Under the pieces are notes generated by a model. That model worked only from the letters and a program-made list of their open reading frames with translations, searched no databases and was not told where the DNA came from. Positions 11,984 through 23,200 of a DNA stretch of 64,000 nucleotides are shown here, one piece after another. Numbering within the stretch: the stretch's first letter is position 1; every line of letters begins with the position of its first letter. Origin of the DNA: Clytia hemisphaerica. Its lineage: Eukaryota > Cnidaria > Hydrozoa > Leptothecata > Clytiidae. The position numbers and the translations under genes were made by a program. Where the stretch lies: the NCBI GenBank assembly GCA_902728285.1, contig CACVBU010001154.1, positions 496,001 through 560,000 on the forward strand, in the 5' to 3' direction.

Positions 11984-13823
11984 AGCCAATTAGCCTCCGT
12001 CTCAGAACGCGGTCAGAAAATTTTGCGGATAATTTCACAGCGAAAATGCATCCAGTGAAATGTGAGTAATGTATCATGATTCAAGTCGACTGACATAATT
12101 ATACACATAATACATGTTACAAGTTCTGCCTACGGATTCTCAAGCTCGGCTATAATAAAACTATTACATGTTAGTAGCAGACCCGACTGACCAATGTTAT
12201 GTAGCAGGTTGAAACATGAGTTTCTGCTGGAAAGTTGCAGTTTGTTTTCAAGTTAAATCTTCAAAATAAAACAAACTGTGTGGGTTTCTTTACTTCCAAA
12301 CAACCTACCAATAGTTTTGGAACACTCCATAATAAAGGAAGATGGCTCTTCTTGTGGATTGGCTTTCTGATACCCCATATAAACACGATGTGACATGAAA
12401 GTGAAGAGACATGATTTGTTGGTTTTTGTTTGATTTGTTGACTCATATATCTCATGGCAAAAGGGATAGCAAATGACTTTTCATGTATTGCTTGGCTCTA
12501 TATATGATACCTCTAACTTTGAACACCTCCAGAATGTTTAAAAAAGCATTTTACGAGATAAGTTTCAATTATAATTTTCATGGAAATTTTTAATCGGCAG
12601 ATTTGGCTTGGCGTCAGTTTTGTTTGGTTGATGTTTGGTATCATGATCATTAAAAGCAATGAAATGCCACACAGTCACTCTACACATGATGCCTCCAGCC
12701 ATGATTGGTATCAGAATGTTGAAAAAAAAACATTTTACGAGAAATTGTTGATAGAAATTATATTGACTTATTTTTACAATTTTGGCGGGGTGGGTTTAGT
12801 TGGTTGATAATGTTTACACTGTGGGATGGTTTTCAAAAAACTGTCATATTGATTGTTGTTTGTTGGAATTGATTACCAAAAAAAAAGAGAACCTTTTTTT
12901 GATAAATACTTTATTTTTTTCATGAATCGAAGAAACCGTGTGGATAGTATGTCTTGTATTAACCAATGCAGTGTCTGTTTTCAAATTTTGAAAGCTCTAT
13001 ACCTACTGAATTGAAGCTCTGACTAGGTCTGTTTTTAAAACTTTGAGCCATGTTTTTTTCTTTGTTGCTATTAAAGATAGATTTTTAAATTGTCGTAATG
13101 TAAATTTATGGTAAAGTTTTAGTTTTTGAGTTTAGTTCATCATCATTAGTACATACAGTAGTATTTTTCAGTAATCCTTTCTTGTAAATATAGTAACATT
13201 TAACCAGACTCATTGCCCTCATTATATTCGAATTTGTATTTTTTTAGGACTGATAAGTACATATTTTTAAACACCAAAACAAAGCAAACAACATGCCAGT
13301 TCTTTCTGGACAAATATATATATGTATACTTTAGTGTGTGCTTTGAGTTCTATTTTAATCAACCCTCTCAACTGCTGATCTTTCAACTAGGGGTATCATT
13401 TAGGAGTATAGAATGGGCTTCCATAGTATCATTTTCTCTAAGTATTTTGTGCAAATTTTCAACAAAGTAGACTTCTTGACTGTCCTTGTCCCTTATGTAA
13501 AAGTTGTTCTGATGGAGGACATTGCTATTTTTGGTAGCCTTCACATATCAATAAGGAGCTTTGGTGTAAATGTTTTTTCTGATGAAATCATACTAATCTG
13601 AAACTATTAGGGCTTTATGAACTTTCTAGAACAATAATCTTGCTCCAATCTTGAGAAACACTGGAAAAATAGGTTAGCATTCCCTGCCATAATTTAACAG
13701 ATTTCCTCTGCTTTCTGCTTGAAAACGCCGTCGTATAGCCGAAAACGAAAGTGAAACTGTGAAAACGTCCGCAAATTCGGGCCCAGTCCTCTTCCGAGAC
13801 GGAGGCTAATTAAGAATTAATTT
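11984..13823. mobile_element. Possible degenerate DNA transposon with about 60-bp inverted ends
   Basis: AATTAGCCTCCGTCTCAGAA at the left is matched on the other strand by AATTAGCCTCCGTCTCGGAA at the right, and similarity continues inward through TTTGCGGA and TTTCACAG on both sides. The 1.8-kb interior has only short ORFs and an internal direct repeat of GAATGTT-AAAAAA-CATTTTACGAGA. No intact transposase is seen. Confidence 0.4.
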
Positions 13824-14282
13824 GTCATTAATTCCGCCCGGCTTTCGACCCTCGGACCCTTAGTGGAACTAAAAGGGAGGAAAATTGCAAAATTTTGTGA
13901 ATTTTACGACCCTTAATGGGACCGAGATTTAATTATTTGATGTCAGTCTGTAAAATCTGAATGCTTTTAGAAAGAGTATAAAAATACCTTTTTAAGAGTA
14001 CCAAAACCATTGTATTGTCCAAAGCTCTCAAGCTACAAGCTGAAATTTTGGATTTCAAAAAAAAAAAGTTGGAAATTTTCTTATTTATTTACAAAAAAAA
14101 TTATGCACTGGAAAGGTTAAAGATCCAAATGATATGGCCTAAAAAAATCAGGGTACATTCAAAATTAGCCCTGAAATTTATTATCAGTAATATGATGGAT
14201 AAATAAAAGACATAAAAGAATCCACTGATCTTTGCTTCTGTCAGTCCGCTTATTCTTCACGGTGCTTACACCTATAACCAAT

Positions 14283-14438
14283 AGCGAGGTTAAGTAAGTG
14301 TTTATTTAGACCGTTCAATGTGATATCGTAGCCCTGTACATAAATAAGATATTACTTACATGGTTTGCTTTGGCAAGTTATGTACAGGCCTACGGTATCG
14401 CACTTTACGGTCAAAATAAACCCGTGCTTAACCTCGCT
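14283..14438. mobile_element. Fold-back MITE GCGAGGTTAAG
   Basis: AGCGAGGTTAAGTAAGTGTT and TTATTTAGACCGT at the left are mirrored by ACGGTCAAAATAAA and CGTGCTTAACCTCGCT at the right, with a second inner pair around CTGTACATAA. No ORF. Confidence 0.65.
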
Positions 14439-14799
14439 AATATAAACGCTCCCTTAGCCCTTAACAAGTGACAATTTTGTTGGCGCTTTTGATTGTTGTT
14501 AGGAGGCATTGAAGTATAAGCCCGAAGGGCTAGAATCGAATCTCTAACCTTTCTCAGGCAAGAAAAAGTGAAACCTTAAATGCGTCGTATTTTGGACGAC
14601 GGATTGAATCTAGCAATTCTTTTGTTTTCATGTGATATATTTTTCGAAATTTAGCAGTAAACTTTAGTTCCAATCTGCCTGTCATTTGTGTAAAAACTAG
14701 ACGGACCGTGTTAGTACCCTGAGTATCAGAGGTCAAGTTTTCAAAGAGAAAATATTCGCGCTGTGATACTCACGGTACCGTGTTAGGTTATCTGATATT

Positions 14800-14856
14800 C
14801 CGATGGTGTATATTGGCGGCCGCCCCGCTAAAGGAGCGGGCCAATATCACCATCGG
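14800..14856. repeat. GC-rich hairpin inside the MITE
   Basis: CCGATGGTGTATATTGGC is followed, after a GC-rich loop with GCCCCGCT and AGCGGGC arms, by CCAATATCACCATCGG. It is part of the sequence inserted into the host MITE. Confidence 0.6.
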
Positions 14857-15095
14857 AGACCTATAGTAGTCATCGTTTGATGTACCGCATCACAGTCGTG
14901 TCTAGCTGTCCTTACACTTTTTGCTTGACTATCGGTTGCACCCGACTGAATTTAGCATGAAAATCTCTGCTGCCTGAGAAACCTTACAGAAAAATGAAAA
15001 ATGGTAACCCAAAGGTTCCAGATGTTAAAATTTTCCCGAGCGACCTTCAGAGCTTTAGCGTGTCGGAAGAAAATTTCTACATTGAGTACCAGATG

Positions 15096-15203
15096 ACCAA
15101 CCTCGTTCCCTGCGCATTATCAGCTTTTTGATGCTTACTGATAGCGCTAGGCGTCAATCAGTAACGTAAATAAAGCCTGGGATACACGGGGACGAGGTTG
15201 CCA
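15096..15203. repeat. Short inverted-end element ACCAACCTCGTTCCC
   Basis: ACCAACCTCGTTCCC near 15098 is mirrored by GGGGACGAGGTTGCC near 15189. The interior is AT-rich without an ORF. It lies inside the larger MITE and so is a second insertion layer. Confidence 0.45.
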
Positions 15204-15924
15204 GATAACGTGTTAGAGGAGGCCGCGCAACTTTGGTTTGGTAGGATTTGTTGGCTTCAAATCCTACCAAGGAGATTCGATTCTAGCCCTTTGGGCTTAT
15301 ACTTCATTGGTTAGGGGGATTTTTGATTTGGTATAAAAAGTGTCCTTGGGTACAACAGTTAACACAGACTTTTAATAAAACCGCACGGCGCGGGTCCGCC
15401 CTATATCTGTCTAATTCCCCCGCCCCCGACTCGGAACCGCCCGGCTCCAAATATTAAATGTTTAAAGATGGTAGTCAAAGAACTGGGTGAGAAAAAAACT
15501 TGAAAATGGCGACACAATCAGTCATCAGTTCAGTCAGTCGGCCAAAAGAATTAAGCTAATGACGTTCACAAAAGGAAAGGTATTACTTTTTTAAAACTTA
15601 AACCTGTTCAGGAATATTTTAAGATACGTTTTCTTTACATTTAAGTGGTAAATACTTGGGCCATATTTTGAAACTAGACAAAGAGTGTTCCAAGGATAGG
15701 AGAGTCGTAATTTAAGAATGTTCCATGATGAATTGATTCATAACTAAAAGCTAAAAACTATGCCGTAGTGGTAGGTGTTATTGGCATTTATTTATTATTT
15801 TACATTTCCTGTTGTTACTGGATGGAATATAACCCAACCAAGCTGACCAAGCAAAGAACAGAGACGACCCTCGACATGGCCTGAGAATTCTCGGGCCTCT
15901 TCGGGCCATGTTCGGGCCGAGAGA

Positions 15925-16661
15925 CAGTAGCGGCCTGGCTTAATTTTCTTGGTGGTGCAAACTATCAAATTGGCGCCCCTGGTATTTGTGTCCTTATTTG
16001 CGCCCTATACCATTAAGTGATGAAACTATTAAGGTAAGAGCAGTGACTGGTTGAAAGTAACGCCCGGAATCTCTGAGTCAACAAAGTTTTATTTATACAA
16101 AGGTGGTGGTAATGATAATTTGATATCTATTTCCTTGTTATTTCCTGGTTTTACTGTACTCTCCATAATAAAGATCAATGGCTGAAAGAGGCCCCAAAAA
16201 TTCTAAAGTTGGCAAGAATAAGGATTCTTTGTAATTCTGGCGCCGCAGGCAAAAAAATTTGGTGTAAGAAAGGCTTATAAGATATTCTAAAAAGCAAAAA
16301 CTTAGTCCGCATAAGACCACAAAAACCACAGCTAGCACTTTCGATCAATCTCTCACTTTGGGAGTGAGCATCCTATTTAACCCCTGGTGGATACACAACA
16401 CTTCTCTTGCTTTGACTTTTCGCAATTCAATGTTGATAGTAGTTTTGAAAAAATTCGTTAAAAATAATGAAGGGCCGCAGGCGAAAAAAATATACATTGC
16501 ACTTATAGAAGGCGCTAAAAACGTGTCAAAGAGCGCAAAATCGCCCAACCAAACATCAAAAAAAAATTTTGGCGCCCCCTTGAAAATCTTTTTTGGCGCC
16601 CCTCTCAGGTTTTTCTGGGTGGTGCACTGCACACCCTGCACCCCCTGCCAGGCCGCCACTG
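15925..16661. mobile_element. hAT-like non-autonomous element with 8-bp target duplication
   Basis: The ends are CAGTAGCGGCCTGGC and GCCAGGCCGCCACTG, inverted with one mismatch, and the flanks are CCGAGAGA on both sides (15917-15924 and 16662-16669). CAGTGGCGG-type ends with 8-bp duplications are typical of hAT elements. The interior repeats GGCGCCCC and contains an ORF of no recognisable similarity, so no transposase is evident. Confidence 0.8.
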
Positions 16662-16740
16662 CCGAGAGACCCTATCAATTCTTTTGGCCCGAACATGACC
16701 CGAGTCATTCGGGTCATGTTCGGGCCATGTTAAATGTTAA

Positions 16741-17000
16741 ATTGATTCAGCATGTCCAGTCAAACAAAATAGTACAAAATAAGATTTGTCTGTTTTGTTT
16801 ATATCGCTCAAAAAACTTTACGAGCTTCCCGTGGACACGCTTCAGTTTAAAACCAGGACCAGTTTAATGTTAAATTGATTCAGCATGTCCAGTCAAACAA
16901 AATAGTACAAAGTAAGATTTGTCTGTTTTGTTTATATTGCTCAAAAAAACTTTACGAGCTTCCCGTGGACGCGCTTCAGTTTAAAACCAGGACCAGTTTA
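16741..17000. repeat. 133-bp internal tandem duplication
   Basis: The block that starts ATTGATTCAGCATGTCCAGT and ends with AACCAGGACCAGTTTA is present twice, 133 bases apart, with very few differences. Copy 1 of the same transposon has it once (5020-5142). Confidence 0.8.
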
Positions 17001-17220
17001 CTAGCAAATATTTCCACCCTAAGTATATTTATAACTATGTTTTCATACCAAATAAGACATTTAATATTTATATGAATTTACAACATTCATATATTTAATA
17101 TAATTAAGAGAAACCAAGTTTTTCTCAAAGAAAATGTTAAAATAATTCAGTCCTGAAATTACACGTCTGTTTAAATCATGTTTTCAAAAATTGGCCCGAG
17201 TGTGGCCTGGCGTGGCCCGA

Positions 17221-17450
17221 GTGTGGCCCGTGCGTGGACCGCGTGTGGCCCGTGCGTGGACCGCGTGTGGCCCGTGCGTGGACCGCGTGTGGCCCGTGCG
17301 TGGACCGCGTGTGGCTGTGCGTGGACTGCGTGTGGCCCGTGCGTGGACTGCGTGTGGCCCGTGCGTGGACCGCGTGTGGCCCGTGCGTGGACCGTGTGTG
17401 GCCCGTGCGTGGACCGTGCGTGGACCGCGTGTGGCCCGTGCGTGGACCGC
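17221..17450. repeat. 22-bp GC-rich minisatellite, about ten copies
   Basis: The unit is GTGTGGCCCGTGCGTGGACC plus GC. Ten or so copies are seen, one with a one-base deletion and one half unit. Because 22 is not a multiple of three, all frames are open on both strands, giving several overlapping ORFs that are not genes. In copy 1 the corresponding place has only about three shorter GTGTGGCCCG units. Confidence 0.9.
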
Positions 17451-17639
17451 GTGTGGCCCGAACACGGCCCGAATTCTCAGGCCAGCTCGGGCTTTACGCG
17501 AATTCCAATAAAAGTTTTGGCCCGAGAATTCTATCAATTCTTTTGGCCCAAACTTGACCCAAATCATTCGGGCCACGTTCGGGCTACGACTTAAGACGTA
17601 AACTGTTCAACCTATACCTTTGTGCCTGTGTCAGAAGAT

Positions 17640-18017
17640 TCCATTGATTAATCCAGCTTGTCCAGTCATAATGAAATTAAAACGTGAAAATGACGTTGAA
17701 AATGTTAATTTTAATTTATTTTGTCGCGTTTCATCCAGTTCATCTTGCTAAATAAACTTAACAAACTCCTCTTGGACCACGCTTCAAAGTTTAAAACCAG
17801 GACCAGTTTAATAGCAAATATTTGAGTGAAATCAAGTTTTTCTAGAGAAAATATTGAAAAAATGCAGTCCTGAAATTACACGCAGGTTTAATCATGATCT
17901 CAAAAGTTAGCCCCCGTGCGGCCCGCGTGAGGCCTGCCTGCGGCCCGAAAACTCGGGCCATCTTCAGGCTTAATGCGCATTCCAATAAAAGTTTTGGCCC
18001 GAGAATTCGAGGGTCGC
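17640..18017. mobile_element. GC-palindrome transposon, 3' part (copy 4, truncated)
   Basis: From CCAGCTTGTCCAGTCA through AACCAGGACCAGTTTAATAG, TCCTGAAATTACACG and AATAAAAGTTTTGGCCCGAG the order equals copy 1, ending GAATTCGAGGGTCGC. The left terminus is missing. It could be the displaced right half of the preceding copy. Confidence 0.6.
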
Positions 18018-18388
18018 TCCAGCCTATCATAAACTCAAAACTACATTTCTTAAAAAGAAAAGCAGATAAAGAAGAGGGGGCTCAAGGGCACCATCTCTCT
18101 GAATTAGTTTTGTTAGGCAATTAGACAGGACAAGCAAACAGACCTTTTGCAGAATTAGATTGAAGAATGTTGACATTAGACCAACAAAGTGAAAGTGCGA
18201 TACCTTTCCATCCGCCATATTGAATTGCAATTGAATGCAAAAGTTATGGTGACCGCACTGCTGTGGTGAGATTTCATTGAAAAAATATGGAAAACCAATA
18301 CAAAAACAAAGTATGAATATAAAAACTTATATACATGCATAATCAGTTGGGTGTTTAAGATAAAAACTGCAATCATTTCTTTTTTTGC

Positions 18389-18973
18389 GGCTATTTCGAA
18401 ACACAGGTCACGGGGCACAGGTCCGGGTCCCGGTTCCGGGTCACGGGTCCGGGTCACGGGTCACAGGGCAGCTCTGATTACAGTAATTCAAACAGAAAAT
18501 GTTTTAAAAACGCTAAAAATTATCGAAAAAATCAATTTGAAGATGTTTTATCCACGTATAACTATTTAACAGCTGAAAACCGAGCTTTCTCAAGAAAATG
18601 ATAGTACGGCTATTGTTAAATCATATCTCATTATATCCCCTCCATCCACTTGAGTATGAATATAATTTTAATGGATAATAATGTAAAAATGATGGTAATT
18701 AATAAATGTGTCAATATTTTCCACTACCATTATGAATTTTTTAATAAAAATGACTCTAAAACCACCTTGCAGCATTTAATTGTTTTAAAACATGTCAATC
18801 TATATCCATTCACATGATTAGCATCATATTGAGTATGAAAAAATATTTTGCTGTAAATTTGTTCAGAGGCCTTATATTTCATTATTTCGACAATATTTTA
18901 TAGATAATACGTCATGATATCGTTATATTTTTTTCAGTGCCCCGTGCCCTGTGACCCGTGTTTCGAACTAGCC
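18389..18973. mobile_element. MITE with GGCTATTTCGAAACAC ends
   Basis: GGCTATTTCGAAACACAGGT followed by CACGGGGCAC is mirrored by GTGCCCCGTGCCCTGTGACC and CGTGTTTCGAACTAGCC. The left arm has an added run of GGGTCACGGGTCC units. T-rich direct repeats (CTTTTTTTGC-like) flank both sides. The interior is AT-rich and non-coding. Confidence 0.65.
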
Positions 18974-20273
18974 TCTTTTTTTTGCCAACTGTCACCAAAA
19001 ACAGCAATTTTTTCAATGATAAGATACTGAATCAGCAGAAAAGTATAAAATAAGGCGAGGCCAATTTAATTTGTTGTTTTACGGGCCAAGCTACCCAAAA
19101 AAGAGGGTCGGTCGGTCAGCAAAAAAATAAAAAACAAAAGTAGCATTTCACCTAGATCTCCTTAAAAACTGCATTTGTCACACCAAAAAAATATAAAATA
19201 GAAAATAAAAAGACACAAAAAAAAAACTCAAATTCATGGAAACAATGACAATTACACATAAAATTCTCAAAATTTCATAAAATTACCCACATTTTGAAAA
19301 TTTGGCAGTCTGTAAGGCAATGAAAACAAAAATGTACTACCTTAAAAAGTTGATTAATTTTTGCTGTTTTCGCAAAATTTAGTCCACGCAAAAATTTTGA
19401 AGGCCTTTGATTCGCGAAAATTAGTCCACTCAAAATTATTTCGAATTTTACAATCGCGAAAATAAAAGTTCGCAAAATCAAATCATTTACTGTATTTAGG
19501 TAGACTTTCTAGAAAACATTTTACAATCAAAACATATTACGAGTTCAACTCTTCATTTCAATTATAAACTCTAGTAACATCCTAAAAGTACTTTCTTTGA
19601 AGTTTTTTAAAAGCTTTTGATGGCTCTATTTTTGATTTTTGGATTATTGGTATCGAGCACTTTTGTTTTAATCTGTTCACCCACACAATTGATAGAAAGA
19701 TTTCTCTGATTTCTCTATAATATATCCTTGTGCTCACAATATTGGTCCAGATAATGAGTTGAAAAAATAATACCCCTCTTGGTGGGGTGATGTGAATTAT
19801 TTTTTGTTCAATTTAAGACACTTGTGAATGCACAAAATATTTTTAAAAGTATCATCCAATCAAACGAAAGTCAAGTGTCCAATCAGAAACCAGATATTTT
19901 GTCATCTTTCAATGAATGTGTATTTTCATATCAAAATGAAAACATATGGTTTTTACTAAGCTGACATTATAGTTCCAAAAAGTGCTATTCGTATTGTTAT
20001 TAAAAGTTTTAACAAATCCATTGGAACTGTATAATCTGCTTTCATTCAAACTGGTCCATCCAGAAACATTTTGAGTTTGCAAGATCTTTTATGATTATTA
20101 TTGTTATTATTATTATTATTATTGCATGTGTATCAACACTACAACTTTGTCGATAAAACCTGTTTCCATCAAAACAAAAACACACTATTTAAATGGGTAC
20201 CAATGTATCTCAATATTTTTTCAATAGCAAAATTTGAATTAAAAGAGACAAAGTATTCCAAAGATGGTTCTAG

Positions 20274-23200
20274 ATGTCTCAAAATAGAAGCAATCTATCT
20301 GAACGAACAAGATTACTCCAAGACACAACAAGTGGGGAAAGTGAAGACGAATTTTCTGTACCAACAGCGCAAATATTAGATCCAAATTCAACAGGAAGAA
20401 TGGATGTAGTACAATCAGACAACCCTGATGGTGCAGCAAATGTACCACCCCCTGCACCTCCTGCACAAAATGATACAGAACAGGATGAAATGGATGAAGA
20501 GATGCTTCAATATGGTGCCAAAAGTGTTTTGATGCTAATCGTTCCTGTATCTGTTTGTTTACTGGTTGTCGTGACAACCATTTCTTCTGTGACTTACTAC
20601 ACCACAAATCAAGGAACTTATTTGTAAGAATAGTTTGAAATTTTTTGTTGTTTGATCTAACTTTGAAGGGTCTTGTAGATTCTGATTTTTATTTTTTTCT
20701 GTCCAAAGAAACAAATAGGGTCCAAAGTACTCCTCAACAGATCTTATTTTGATTTCTGTTTAACTTTTTCACTTGACTAAATGCAATTTTTCAGCAAAAG
20801 AGGAAGATTTATCCAATTAATTTTGTTTTGAGCTTTTAAACTAAATACACTAGGTGCAACTCCCAATTTTCCTTCCTAGCCTTGGTGAAATCAACATGCA
20901 GCTTATTGACTTTTCATTCCTTTTCTAGAATCTATACACCATTCCATGAAGAAGGACCTATTTCTTCTGGAGAAAAGTTTGGTCAAGCTTTAGCAAATGC
21001 GCTCATTGTGATAGGAGTAATTCTTGGGATGACAATCTTCTTGGTTTTACTCTACAAGTACAGGTGCTATATGGTAAGTTCTTTATTATTATAAGTACAT
21101 TTTTAGATTATACTATTATTTCCAATGTGCAAATGTTGAGGTGCCTTATCTTCTGAAGGCTTGGACAAGTAAATAATTTTGATTTTTATTTTTTAGATAA
21201 TCGAAGGATGGCTTGTTATTTCGTCTTTGATGTTGCTGTTCTTCTTCACGTTCATTTATTTACAGTAAGTAGACTTTTGTTTTGCTTCACTGATGCAAAG
21301 AACATCCCAACTCAAATGTTATTCTCTTGCGAGGAAGTGATAGCAAACTACCAAGAAGTCTACCTCAGTTGTTTTTCACTACCACTCTCCTCTCTCATGG
21401 GGCTTTAATCATTTTAAAAATGTGTTTTTGCCGAGTTTTAGACCTCTTCAAGCCAGTTCAAGCCTCTTGCGATTTCAAAACGCCACAATAATTTCTTCAA
21501 CATTTCAGAGAGCTGTTACGTGTTTACAACATCCCAATGGATTACATGTCAGTGGCGTTGTTGATTTGGAATGTTGGTTGTGTTGGATTGATATGTATTC
21601 ATTGGAAGGGACCACTCATTTTACAGCAAGCCTACCTTATTCTCATTAGTGCCCTTATGGTAATTCATCTTGTTTTTAGCCCTTCTCTTTTTTTAAAGAT
21701 AACTCAAACAAACCAGAAGTTCCTCAAATTCCACTGCTCACCTTTTGTTTAGCCCATAGTTAACCAGACTAGATGACTTGAAACGGTTGAAAAACTTCTA
21801 ATAGTTAGGTAACAGGGTTATTAAAATTATATTCATTTAACTGTTTATTAGTGAAAGTTATGAATGACGGTTAAAAAATTCAAAATCATTTTTTCTTCTA
21901 GGCGTTAGTTTTCATCAAGTATTTACCTGATTGGACACTGTGGTTTATTTTAGCAGCAGTTGCACTTTATGGTAGGTCCTCCATATAAATTGTTGTTATA
22001 GCAGTGCTTGCCGTATAAGCTCATATCAACCTCGTTACATTCTATTTGATGAAAGATCTCAATTTTTATTTTTTGTCAATCAGCATGCAAAGATATTTTA
22101 TGTTCACAACTATACATTGGGCTATTCCATTAAATTTCCATACAGGTGGAGGAACAAACCTTTTCAAGTCAAAAAAGATTTCTTGGAAATGCGTAGATAC
22201 CCCCGGAAAAATGGAAAAATTTGAAAAAGATTTGTTTTCATACCTGACGTTTTCATAAGTGACTGTGGACGAACTAAAATCAGTCTTTTACACCTTGAAA
22301 ATTAAAAAAAAAAAAAAATTACCCCCTGGAAAAACAGAAAAACACTCTTTTAGACCCCCTCGAAATTCTGCTCAAGTCACCCCCTGGAAATGTTCGTCCA
22401 CCCCCTTGTATGGACATAAAAGGGAATGGCCCATTTCTAGGTTCGGATTCATGTTTGACGGTTATTGTTTTTTTATTTCAGACTTGTTTGCTGTATTATG
22501 TCCGAAAGGTCCTTTGAGAATGTTGGTCAATCTAGCTCAAGAAAGAAATGAACAGCTCTTTCCTTCCCTTGTTTATTCATGTAAGTGACTGATCCTTGTT
22601 GGTACTTTTCCTTTTTGTGAGAGGATTCAAGACATTCTGTAATATATCTGTAAATCGAAAACACTTCCAATTTTTAACCAATTAATTAAGCCATTTTTTG
22701 AGGTACTGAATTTTGAATGAAACTGGTTTCGATCATTCTATTTTCCTTTAAAGATGTTATTATTGACTTAACTTGCTTTTCAGTTTCTAACATGTTTATT
22801 AATCTTTTTTTATTTCAGCAACGGTCATGTACCTGATCAACACAGTGACAGACGATGAAGCACAAGGAACAACAGCCTCATCACCAGTAGAAGACAGCGA
22901 AAGACAATCTGGTATGAACAGTCCACCTGCACGTTACTCAGAACAACCTACATTGTTAACACAACCAGGGGAAGTGGAGATTGTTTCACCATCATCACCA
23001 CCTGTTCAAGTAAGTTTCAGATCAATTCACTGGCACCATGTAATTGATGGATGGTTTTTGTTCAATCAAGGTCTTTGAAGAGCTTGTATGTGATTACAAA
23101 AACATCAATTTAAAATTTGTATTTCTTTAAGAAAACCAAAAACACTACAGACTATTTCACGCCCTACATACGATCATCAGATATGAATTAAAAATGTTTG

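Larger units (their letters stand above)
14505..15308. mobile_element. MITE of the CCCGAAGGGCTAG family with internal insertion (copy 1)
   Basis: The left end GAAGTATAAGCCCGAAGGGC is mirrored at the right by TAGCCCTTTGGGCTTATACTTC. Compared with the copy at 25591-25861, the interior is interrupted from about 14708 to 15210 by foreign sequence, which has its own hairpins at 14800-14856 and 15096-15203. Confidence 0.65.
15864..17597. mobile_element. GC-palindrome transposon (copy 3), interrupted by a hAT-like element and expanded by a minisatellite
   Basis: The left end ACGACCCTCGACATGGCCTG equals copy 1 at 4888. The same order of segments then follows as in copy 1: GAATTCTCGGG palindrome, CCTATCAATTCTTTTGGCCC, the TTGATTCAGCATGTCCAG block, the TCCTGAAATTACACG block and the AATAAAAGTTTTGGCCCGAG block. 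Three differences are clear: a 737-bp insertion at 15925-16661, a 133-bp internal tandem duplication at about 16741-17000, and the 22-bp minisatellite at 17221-17450. The right terminus is altered. Confidence 0.7.
10606..20273. other. Intergenic region between Rab27 and presenilin, filled with mobile elements
   Basis: No exon with good splice sites or recognisable protein similarity was found. The first part (10606-11260) is the probable AT-rich 3' UTR of Rab27 and flanking DNA. The remaining space holds the elements listed separately. Stretches at 15310-15860 and 18974-20270 show only AT-rich DNA, with CGCGAAA-type repeated words at 19370-19480. Confidence 0.6.

Noticed and set aside
16358..16867. 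169-codon ORF across the hAT-like element
   Set aside because: It crosses the right border of the inserted element into the host transposon and has no transposase-like motif; it is a chance reading.
17221..17450. CRISPR-like regular repeat
   Set aside because: The units are directly joined without spacers, and the DNA is eukaryotic.
17178..17594. Long overlapping ORFs on both strands rich in Val, Trp, Arg, Gly and Pro
   Set aside because: They are produced by the 22-bp minisatellite, which keeps all frames open; there is no start context, splice site or similarity to support a protein.
20101..20379. 92-codon ORF overlapping the presenilin start in another frame
   Set aside because: It covers AT-rich upstream DNA with a TTATTATTA run and overlaps the true first exon out of frame.
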